This document shows positions 9,579 to 17,368 of a DNA stretch of 32,851 nucleotides, piece after piece (the first letter of the stretch is position 1; each line of letters begins with the position of its first letter). The stretch covers positions 1 through 32,851 of the forward strand of contig JAPCJS010000005.1 of assembly GCA_027886825.1 (NCBI GenBank). The letters run 5' to 3'. The translations under genes and the position numbers were made by a program. This stretch comes from Nitrososphaerota archaeon. GTDB taxonomy: Archaea; Thermoproteota; Nitrososphaeria; Nitrososphaerales; Gagatemarchaeaceae. Under the pieces are notes generated by a model, which was not told the DNA's origin, did not search any database, and saw nothing but the letters and a program-made list of their open reading frames with translations.

Positions 9579-11510
9579 TTGTACATCGAGCACAGGAGGG
9601 CCGGTATCGCTAGAACTCTTTTGGCCGTGGTTCTCATAATCATCTTTGTTGTGGCCGCAATAGGTGCCGTCGAGCTCAGCAATAATTCGTCTCATTCATC
9701 TACCAGCAGTTCATCGCAATTGTCGTCTAGCAGTTCATCGTCTCAGTCATCCACCGCATCCAGTGGTAACGGCACGCTGACTATCGACGACTTCCTTTTC
9801 CAGGGCAATAATGGCGGTAACGTCGGACCCAATGTCCTGTACGGAAGCGCCGCTTGGCCGCAGTGGGCAGAAGGTTCGGTCTATCAGAGCCTCATAGCGC
9901 TCAATCTCACTGCTGAGCAGAATAATAACCAGATTCAGTTTCTTCCTGACCTAGCTTCGAACTGGACTGTTTCACCAGATGGCATGACGTACACTTTCGC
10001 TCTGCGACAGGGCGCCACCTTCTCCAACAGCGACGCGTTCAACGCGTATGATGTTTGGACTCAGTTCTACATGGAGTATTTCATATATGCCAACTCGACC
10101 AGTTTCTGGGAAGGCTCCTCGATATTCAACATGAGCGCCGTACAGTTCGGGTTATCGACCATGAGGGAGCTTAACCAGAGCGGTTTGGCCTCGCCGTCCC
10201 AGCAGGTCCTGAGCATGATGACCAATCAGGCGTGGCCTGTGTACACTACGGGACCATATACGATCGTATTCCACATGAACAGTCCGTTTGACTTCTTCCT
10301 CGGGACCCTCCCAGGTTGGTTGGGCTTGATCTTTGACCCCATGTTTGTCCTGCAGCATGGAGGGACCGGCCCTGCAGGCCAGATCAATCCCTACTTCAAT
10401 ACCCATCCGATGCCCGGGACTGGACCATACGTGGAGACCAAGATAGTGGCGCCCGAGTACGCCCAGTTCGAGAAGAACTCCCACTATTGGGGGAGCGACC
10501 TGACGGCCGCCCAGATCGCCGCCAATCCGATCTTGGACCCCGGACACTATAACACGATAATCGTCCAGGACAAGTCGGATGACATCACCCGATATGTGGA
10601 TCTGACCAGCGGTACATCTCAGATCTCAGCGGTCGAGACATCCGACTTCCAGCTGATTCAGACCAATCCCGCCTACGGATTCATGACTCTGAAGTATCCT
10701 GCAGGAGAAGAAAGGATGTCGATGAATACACAGACGTCTCCGACCAATAACACGGACGTAAGGCTCGCGATAGTCCACGCGTTGAACTACACACAGATCA
10801 TAGATGATGCCGTCTTTGGTTACGGAGTACCGATGGTGGGACCAGAGACGCCCAACTTCGGCGCGTACTATGATCCCGGAAACGTCGCGCAGTACAGCTA
10901 CAATGTCACTCTTGCGGAGCAGTATCTGACTGCCGCTGGCTACCCCGGCGGCAAGGGTCTGCCCACCATCACAATGTCGATAGACTCGGCCGCGCTCTCG
11001 TACGAACAGCCCCAGGCCGAGATAATACAGCTGGATCTGGCGCAGATAGGGATAAAGACCAACATAGTGATAACCCTCGACAGTCAGTATTACTCCTACT
11101 TCGGCCCCTACCCCTACGAACTGGCAAATGCCCAGAACATACCCAACATCACCTTCGACGGCGCTACGCCATACACGCCAGACTTTATGACGCCGGTCGA
11201 TTACTGGTCCTTCTTTGTAACAAACTACACCCTCTTTGGCAACTATGCGATCTATAACAATCCAATCGTGGATCAGAACGTCGCGTTCATGTTCAGTAGC
11301 GATGACACCACCGCTATCATCCAACACCTGGCCGTAGCCGAGCAACAGATCTACAAGGACGCACCATACGCCTGGCTATACGATGCCCAGCTCCCGCTGG
11401 GATCAGGCAGCTACGCCTACAACAAGAGTGTGATAGGCGGGTTCTACGCAGACCCCAACCTGGAAGGAGTCTGTACCGTCCCCATACTGAACACAATCTA
11501 CCCCGCCTAG
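9579..11510 (+). CDS. ABC transporter substrate-binding protein, family 5 (peptide/nickel type), membrane-anchored via pilin-like N-terminus and Ser-rich linker
   Basis: TTG start; HRRAGIARTLLAVVLIIIFVVAAIGAVEL + Ser-rich linker; LPDLASNWTVSPDGMTYTFALRQGATFSNSDAFNAYDV and DVRLAIVHALNYTQIIDDAVFGYG motifs of SBP_bac_5. TATA-like CTTATAGTA (9544-9552) upstream. Confidence 0.88.
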   Translation: MYIEHRRAGIARTLLAVVLIIIFVVAAIGAVELSNNSSHSSTSSSSQLSSSSSSSQSSTASSGNGTLTIDDFLFQGNNGGNVGPNVLYGSAAWPQWAEGSVYQSLIALNLTAEQNNNQIQFLPDLASNWTVSPDGMTYTFALRQGATFSNSDAFNAYDVWTQFYMEYFIYANSTSFWEGSSIFNMSAVQFGLSTMRELNQSGLASPSQQVLSMMTNQAWPVYTTGPYTIVFHMNSPFDFFLGTLPGWLGLIFDPMFVLQHGGTGPAGQINPYFNTHPMPGTGPYVETKIVAPEYAQFEKNSHYWGSDLTAAQIAANPILDPGHYNTIIVQDKSDDITRYVDLTSGTSQISAVETSDFQLIQTNPAYGFMTLKYPAGEERMSMNTQTSPTNNTDVRLAIVHALNYTQIIDDAVFGYGVPMVGPETPNFGAYYDPGNVAQYSYNVTLAEQYLTAAGYPGGKGLPTITMSIDSAALSYEQPQAEIIQLDLAQIGIKTNIVITLDSQYYSYFGPYPYELANAQNIPNITFDGATPYTPDFMTPVDYWSFFVTNYTLFGNYAIYNNPIVDQNVAFMFSSDDTTAIIQHLAVAEQQIYKDAPYAWLYDAQLPLGSGSYAYNKSVIGGFYADPNLEGVCTVPILNTIYPA

Positions 11511-11525
11511 TCCGACACACATCAG

Positions 11526-12587
11526 ATGCGTCGGATGGTTGACTTGGTTCAAAGATCGAAGCTGGAACGAGCGGGCCTCGGGTTCTATCCGACGCCGTTC
11601 GAGAGGATGCCCCGGCTAGAACGCGAGATCGGAGGACCGCGTCTGTTCGTCAAGCGCGACGACCTCACCGGCCTTGCGCTGGGAGGCAACAAGACGCGAC
11701 AGCTCGACTATCTGTTGGTAGAGGCGATCAAAAAGAGGGCAGACGTCATAATCACGACCACCGGGTTACAGTCGAACTGGGCCAGACAGACGACCGCAGC
11801 GGCCGCGAAGCTCGGTGTGAAGACCGTCCTGGTCCTCAGGACTGCACAGTTCGATGAGACGCCAAAAGAGTTCGATGGGAACCTGCTCCTGGATCACATC
11901 ATGGGCGCGGATATCAGCTTCATCAGGATGAAGATAGATGAAGATCCAAGAGACATACTGGAGTCTGTCGCAGAGAGATTGACGGCGAAGGGTCACAGGC
12001 CTCACGTCCTCCATCTGTCGCACATGGAATCCCCGCTGGCGGCTGCCTCCTACGCAGAGGCCATGAAAGAGCTGATGGGACAGACAAAGTCAACCGGCGA
12101 TCTTCCTGATTGGATAGTGGTTGCGAGCGGGTGCGGGACGACACACGCGGGGCTGTTGGCCGGCGCGAAGATGCTCAACCTGGGGACCAAGATCATCGGG
12201 ATAAGTGTCGGCGCGTTCACGAAGAAGAAGATCGACGCGGTGATCGAGAGCGCCTTCGATGGCGCGTCGGAGCTCCTTGGCTCAAGTCATCGGGCGAATC
12301 CGCGCGACATAATCACGCTGGAGGACTACGTGGGTGAAGGCTATGGCAAGCCCTCGAGAGAGTCTCTGGAAGCCCTGAGGCTGACCGGACGAACCGAGGG
12401 ACTGCTGCTCGATCCCGTCTACACATCCAAGGCGATGGCGGGCCTCATCGACCTTGCCAAGAAGGGGTACTTCAAGAAGGACGACAGCGTCTGTTTCCTC
12501 CACACAGGAGGGATACCGGCCCTTTTCCCCTACAGGGACTACTTCCCTCCGCCAAACGGCGACCACATACTAACGGAATCAGAGTAA
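11526..12587 (+). CDS. PLP-dependent D-cysteine desulfhydrase / 1-aminocyclopropane-1-carboxylate deaminase family protein
   Basis: FYPTPFERMPRLEREIGGPRLFVKRDDLTGLALGGNKTRQLDYLL (PLP Lys in GGNK), TTGLQSNWARQTTAAAAKLG, FLHTGGIPALFPY. Confidence 0.9.
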   Translation: MRRMVDLVQRSKLERAGLGFYPTPFERMPRLEREIGGPRLFVKRDDLTGLALGGNKTRQLDYLLVEAIKKRADVIITTTGLQSNWARQTTAAAAKLGVKTVLVLRTAQFDETPKEFDGNLLLDHIMGADISFIRMKIDEDPRDILESVAERLTAKGHRPHVLHLSHMESPLAAASYAEAMKELMGQTKSTGDLPDWIVVASGCGTTHAGLLAGAKMLNLGTKIIGISVGAFTKKKIDAVIESAFDGASELLGSSHRANPRDIITLEDYVGEGYGKPSRESLEALRLTGRTEGLLLDPVYTSKAMAGLIDLAKKGYFKKDDSVCFLHTGGIPALFPYRDYFPPPNGDHILTESE

Positions 12588-12746
12588 AGGTCCCCGGACC
12601 AGGAACTCGATGAGAGCTGTACGCGATGAAATACCCTCGAGGCGCATGAAAGGTCCCAGGGATTCCTGCGTATGGCAGATCAGACCCTATCTCGTCGGAA
12701 TATCGAGAGGTGCAGCGGCGTCATCCGAACGTACAGGGACGCGAGA

Positions 12747-13145
12747 TCAGGAGATTGCTTCTAATCCGCATGCATGGTCCTCGTCCGCCTCTGCCCCGCT
12801 CACACCAATCGCTCCGAGAACAGCTCCATCCTTTTTCGCAAGCACGCCACCTGCTATGAATATCACTCTTCCTTGGCCGACCTGCATCAGACCGTTTGCA
12901 TCGAGGGGATTGCTCTTCATCTCCTCTACCAGCTCACCCGTGTGTCTCTTGAAGGCGACGGCGGTGTAGGCCTTCGCTCTTGCAATGTCTGGGGTCGAGA
13001 TATCCGCGCCGTCCATCCTGACAAAGGCCACGGGGATCCCTGATTCATCTACGACGTACACGGATACCCTAAGGTTCATCTGTTTCGCCTTTTGTTGCGC
13101 CTTCTCGACCCATATTTGCGCCTGTGCTAAGGTTAGACTGACCAA
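12747..13145 (-). CDS. GlcG/HbpS (DUF336) family protein
   Basis: VVDESGIPVAFVRMDGADISTPDIARAKAYTAVAFKR...GGVLAKKDGAVLGAIGVSGAEADEDHACG. TTG start; AT-rich TATA-like element near 13171-13178. Confidence 0.9.
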   Translation of the reverse strand: MVSLTLAQAQIWVEKAQQKAKQMNLRVSVYVVDESGIPVAFVRMDGADISTPDIARAKAYTAVAFKRHTGELVEEMKSNPLDANGLMQVGQGRVIFIAGGVLAKKDGAVLGAIGVSGAEADEDHACGLEAIS

Positions 13146-13427
13146 GACCTGCGAAGCTAACCGTCATCCGCTAATATTGTTTCTGTTCCCGGGTATATCA
13201 TCGATGATGATTTTCCTTTGACCATGCAAAATCAAAGTCTTTTTTCTCATGGAAGTCGATAATCTGTCGGCCCCATCGTAGTGTTCATCACGATGGATCC
13301 GAGGCAGAGGCGGTCCGGACGCGTCGAGTTACTCAACCCACTTCCGGGATGAGACATTTGTGGGAGACGGCCAAACGGGGCCTTGAGATGTCCGACACCG
13401 GCGCTTTGTGACCGAGTACCTCTCCGG

Positions 13428-14162
13428 TCAGTACTTTGCTTCTGCGACCGGTCTGAGGTTTACCTGCGTGATCATGGACTTCCAGGGCTGCGCTGCAACG
13501 AAGTTTACTGCTTCGGCCACATCCTCTGCCTCGAGCATATCCAAGAGGACGGGGTCGCCCTTGGTTCTTCCTTCTCCCAACGCGAAGTAGGTGTTCACGC
13601 TCCCCGGACAGACCAGGCACACCTTGATGTTGTGCGGCTGCAGCTCCCTGTCCAGCGCCTCCATCATCCCGACCTGGGCGTGTTTCGTCGAGCAGTATAC
13701 TGCTTCGTTGGCATATCCGATGATCCCGGATGCAGAGGAGATGGTTATGATCTGGCCATAGCGGCGCTCGATCATAAGAGGGACTACGAATCTCGTAAAC
13801 AGAAAAGTGCTGCGATTGTTGACCGCGACCATCTCGTCATACTGGTCGACCGTTGTCGTGACCAGTGGTTTGTAGGCGCCTATCCCTATGTTGTTTACAA
13901 GTATGTCGACCTTCCCGAACTTTTCTCGCGCCTTCTCGACGATACCCATTACGTCCTGTTCTTTCGTCGCGTCCCCGGGGGCCACGAGAATCTTCCTCCC
14001 GGTCCCCTCCACTTCTTTTGCGAGGCTCGAAAGGTCTTCTTCTGTCCGCGCGGTAACCACGAGATCAGCGCCCTGTCGCACGAGGCGCAGAGCGACCGCC
14101 CTTCCGATACCCCTGCTCGCCCCAGTCACCAGGGCAACTTCGCCGTCGAGAGACCTAAGCAC
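13428..14162 (-). CDS. SDR-family oxidoreductase
   Basis: GEVALVTGASRGIGRAVALRLVRQGADLVVTART, NNIGIG, ISSASG, YCSTKHA. Confidence 0.92.
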   Translation of the reverse strand: MLRSLDGEVALVTGASRGIGRAVALRLVRQGADLVVTARTEEDLSSLAKEVEGTGRKILVAPGDATKEQDVMGIVEKAREKFGKVDILVNNIGIGAYKPLVTTTVDQYDEMVAVNNRSTFLFTRFVVPLMIERRYGQIITISSASGIIGYANEAVYCSTKHAQVGMMEALDRELQPHNIKVCLVCPGSVNTYFALGEGRTKGDPVLLDMLEAEDVAEAVNFVAAQPWKSMITQVNLRPVAEAKY

Positions 14163-14295
14163 CTGCTGGGAATGAACCTGCTGGGATATATGCCGTTCGA
14201 ACCATGTAGTCTACCCCGCTCAAATATAGGACAAATTGAGCCTCATTCTCAAAATATATCACAACGGTTAATAATATTTCAAAAGAAGTCACACC

Positions 14296-15342
14296 GTGGC
14301 TTCGATCAAGTTCGGTTATGAAAGTCCTGGCGTAGATCCTATAACCGCGGTAGAATTGGGCGTTTTGGCTGATAAGAACGGCCTTGATGGATTCTGGATT
14401 CCTGATCATTTTGTGGACCTTGATGGCGAGAGACTCGACCCATGGACGATCCTCTCTGCGATCGCTGTCAAGAGCAAGAAGCTGAAGCTGGCTTCGGCTG
14501 TCACAGATACACAGCGCACCCACCCTGCCCGTGCGGCACACATGATCGCGACGGTGGACGCGCTCTCGGGGGGACGAGTCATCCTGGGAATCGGAGCGGG
14601 AGAGGCGATGAACATCGTCCCCTATGGGCTGCCCTGGGAAGCAACAGCAGACAGGATCGATAGATTGAGGGAATCCGTTGAGGTCATCAGGCTGCTGTGG
14701 AGCAGCGCGAAGGACAAACCCGTCAGCTTCAGCGGCCGCTTCTACAAGCTTGACCAGGCGTTCCTGCGTCAGTCTCCGGCGCAGAAGCCATATCCACCCG
14801 TTTTCATCGGAGCGATCTCATCCGAGAAGATGCTCGAGCTTGTGGGACAGATAGGCGATGGCTGGTATGGGTGGCTCAATACTCCGAAGACCTTCAAGGA
14901 GAAGTGGTCGATAATAAAGAAGGCCGCCCAGGCTGCTGGCCGATCCCCGAACAAGATCGGTTCCGGTACACAGCTGATGGTGGGGTTTGCGAGGAACTCA
15001 GAGGAGAAGAAGGAAGCCTTGCTGAACGCGAAGCTGGGCCTCATGGTAGAGAAGACGGTGCTGAAGAGCATGGGATTGTTCCCCACCGAGAATTTCAATC
15101 AGTATCAGACGCTGCTCCCGCTCAAGGTCGATGGATCGAAGCTGGTCAAACTGGCAGAGAGCATCTCCGACGACGTGGCGTATGAGGTCGCCGCAATAGG
15201 CGGGATCGAGGAGTTCGAGGAGAAGGTCGAGGCGCTCTCCAAGGCCGGCCTGAAACAGGTCGTGGTAAGCGAGCTCAGCCCCCCGAGCGTTCCCAAGAGG
15301 ACCATCGAGGCTGTCGGGAAGGTCATAAAGCGCCACAGCTGA
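14296..15342 (+). CDS. LLM-class F420-dependent oxidoreductase (methylene-H4MPT reductase-like)
   Basis: IKFGYESPGVDPITAVELGVLADKNGLDGFWIPDHFVD..., DALSGGRVILGIGAGEAMNIVPYGLPW. GTG start. Confidence 0.92.
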   Translation: MASIKFGYESPGVDPITAVELGVLADKNGLDGFWIPDHFVDLDGERLDPWTILSAIAVKSKKLKLASAVTDTQRTHPARAAHMIATVDALSGGRVILGIGAGEAMNIVPYGLPWEATADRIDRLRESVEVIRLLWSSAKDKPVSFSGRFYKLDQAFLRQSPAQKPYPPVFIGAISSEKMLELVGQIGDGWYGWLNTPKTFKEKWSIIKKAAQAAGRSPNKIGSGTQLMVGFARNSEEKKEALLNAKLGLMVEKTVLKSMGLFPTENFNQYQTLLPLKVDGSKLVKLAESISDDVAYEVAAIGGIEEFEEKVEALSKAGLKQVVVSELSPPSVPKRTIEAVGKVIKRHS

Positions 15343-15428
15343 ATCTCTCCCCGGCCTTCAACCTCTGGTGTTCCCGTCCATGGACATTCCAAACACAGGG
15401 TCCATCGGCCATGATCGCCCGAGAAGCC

Positions 15429-16082
15429 TTAGACAGCACCTTTGAGAATGTCAGGCTGATCCGTCTTGGGCGCACCTAACTTCGCCAGCCTCGACCCATA
15501 CTTGTCGAGGTAAGCCTTTCTGCACGTCTTGCAGCAGAAGTAGTAGTGGGAAGAAGCGACAGAGACGGTGTATGGCCTGCTACGCGTGACCTTCTCGGAG
15601 CAGTAATCGCATCTCAGGTTCATGGTCATCGTACTCGGGAGAAGGGCGGCAGACTCCTCCTTGACGACGGCGGTGATGATCTGGCTCGATGTCACATCAA
15701 CTCCTGGCTTTGCCAGCACGCCAAGGTTGAGGAAGGACTGAAGTCCCTGGGGGCTGTTCAGAGCGACCTTCAAAGTGATGCTCTGTCCGGTGGTCATGTA
15801 GACGTCCTCCACCTCGCGGAGCCGGGCCAGATCGCTCGCGACCTCCTCTGCGACCATGGAACTTACCTTCAGGGTCACGAGGGCGAGCACGTGAGGATTG
15901 ACTGAATCGACGGAAAGCACAGGCACGAACTTCATGATCAGGCCGGCCTTGGTCATCCTCGCTATCCGGGCGGAGACCGTGGGAGTCGTGAGCGAAGTCC
16001 TTCGTGCGATCTGCCTGAATGATGCCCTTCCATCTTCCATCAGGGCCTCAATTATCTTAACATCAATCGTATCTGGTTTCAA
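15429..16082 (-). CDS. Lrp/AsnC-family transcriptional regulator with C-terminal TRASH metal-binding domain (CopT-like)
   Basis: HTH KPDTIDVKIIEALMEDGRASFRQIARRTSLTTPTVSARIARMTKAGLI; C-terminal CDYCSEKVTRSRPYTVSVASSHYYFCCKTCRKAYLDKYG TRASH motif. TTG 16082 is preferred over ORF-track 16145 because the operator and TATA lie upstream of it. Confidence 0.85.
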   Translation of the reverse strand: MKPDTIDVKIIEALMEDGRASFRQIARRTSLTTPTVSARIARMTKAGLIMKFVPVLSVDSVNPHVLALVTLKVSSMVAEEVASDLARLREVEDVYMTTGQSITLKVALNSPQGLQSFLNLGVLAKPGVDVTSSQIITAVVKEESAALLPSTMTMNLRCDYCSEKVTRSRPYTVSVASSHYYFCCKTCRKAYLDKYGSRLAKLGAPKTDQPDILKGAV

Positions 16083-16117
16083 GGGTTGAAAGAAAGGAGG
16101 GCTTCCGGTAAAAAAGG

Positions 16118-16132
16118 CTTTACGTTCGTAAA
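16118..16132. promoter_or_regulatory. Putative autoregulatory operator of the TRASH-Lrp regulator
   Basis: TTTACGTTCGTAAA perfect 14-bp palindrome (16119-16132), preceded by C; 36 nt upstream of TTG 16082; same sequence class and spacing as 8379-8394. Confidence 0.7.
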
Positions 16133-16263
16133 AGATAATCAGCACCGGAACCTCATCCTATTCTCGAAGATCAGACGGTGCAGGGTAAGAAGGTAGAAGA
16201 GCAGAAAGGTAAGCAGCGAGATGCTAACGGAAGTATATGAACTCTGATTGGTAAAAGAAGGAG

Positions 16264-16384
16264 TGCGGTCGCCGGGATTTGAACCCGGGTTACAAGCTTT
16301 CCTCTTTTCGGCCAATTGGACGAAAAATGGAGGGCTTATGTCCTAGACCAGATTGTCCTCACATATGATCTGGACGACGACCGC
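16264..16384 (-). tRNA. tRNA-Gly(TCC), two predicted introns (16353-16369 in D-loop; 16299-16327 at 37/38)
   Basis: Acceptor GCGGTCG/CGACCGC, T-arm CCGGG-TTCAAAT-CCCGG, D-stem GTCC/GGAC, anticodon stem TAAGC/GCTTG, spliced loop CCTCCAA, discriminator A, CCA not encoded. Mature length 75 nt after removing 17+29 nt. Confidence 0.88.
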
Positions 16385-16630
16385 TTTCGCATGCACCCTG
16401 ATTCGCCCCTTTTTATTTTTAATAATGAAATGATATCAGATGAACATCTTACACAGGCGTAGCGAACCCAACACATAGCTCAACTACATCGGTTTACTGC
16501 TCAACAGGCTACTTGGAGAATATGACGTCCTCATGAGTCGAACTTGATGCAACAGACAAATTCAATATAGCTATAAATATTGCATTTTGTATTTAAACAC
16601 CTATATAGTGATTATAATTGTTACATCAGT

Positions 16631-17068
16631 ATGTCAAACGTACAACAAGCACAGATTAAGAACAACAAGGGAGAGCTTATCGGAGAGCTTCGTGGAAAGT
16701 CCGTCACTACGACGATCAAAGAGATAACGCCCTTTGGCGTGAGGATATCAAACAACGGCACCGGCCAGTTCACCGGCAAGTACACTGCGTCTGTGATGGA
16801 CACGGTCAACGTATCTCTCAACAGAGATGGTACGACCCAATATGAGACGAAGTCCATCCAGAACACGATGGAGGGAGACTTTGTAATCGTAAACTCCACA
16901 GGCCATGGAAAGTCCACGGGCCCCACGACCCAGGAGTTTGAAGGAGAAGTCGCCTTCATGACCCAGTCTCAGAAGCTTGCGTGGCTCAACACGACCAAGG
17001 GCTGGATCGAGGGTACGACGAACAACGCAACCGGCGAATACCAGGCAAAGATCTACGCTCAGAAGTAG
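16631..17068 (+). CDS. Small protein of unknown function (145 aa), beta-rich with Gly repeats
   Basis: MSNVQQAQIKNNKGELIGELRGKSV...; TATA-like CTATATAG (16601-16608) about 25 nt upstream of ATG 16631, so the ORF-track start at 16580 is likely too early. Confidence 0.8.
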   Translation: MSNVQQAQIKNNKGELIGELRGKSVTTTIKEITPFGVRISNNGTGQFTGKYTASVMDTVNVSLNRDGTTQYETKSIQNTMEGDFVIVNSTGHGKSTGPTTQEFEGEVAFMTQSQKLAWLNTTKGWIEGTTNNATGEYQAKIYAQK

Positions 17069-17094
17069 AGCTTAGATCGTCCGACAGACATCGT

Positions 17095-17145
17095 TTCACC
17101 CTCCGAGGTAAGGTGCCAAGGGGCACCACCTCGTTTTTGGGTGAA
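17095..17145 (+). terminator. Stem-loop followed by T-run (intrinsic-terminator-like)
   Basis: Nested arms TTCACCC/GGGTGAA, CGAGGT/ACCTCG, GGTGCC/GGCACC around loop AAGG; TTTTT at 17134-17138 directly after the inner stem; 26 nt after the stop of the small CDS. Confidence 0.65.
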
Positions 17146-17368
17146 CAACTCTTTTCCTCTGCGCCGTCCGTAGTTGATGGTGCTAATCCGGTTTGTACGC
17201 GATCCTGTGAGTAGTCGCTAAGGATTCCACCGGTGATTCGGTTCATCTTGCCGTGTCTGATTCTGGGTTGATGTCTGTCTGGATCACCGTTCGCTTCTAA
17301 CGCTGGCAGAGGTACGATGACCCACACGCCGTGGAAAACACCCAGATGAGACCAGCAATAATTGAACC

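Noticed and set aside
3246-15342. Accessory metabolic stretch considered as a defence island or integrated element
   Set aside because: No integrase, transposase, nuclease, toxin-antitoxin, CRISPR or phage genes seen. The tRNA-Gly gene at 16264-16384 is nearby, but no attachment-site duplication was found.
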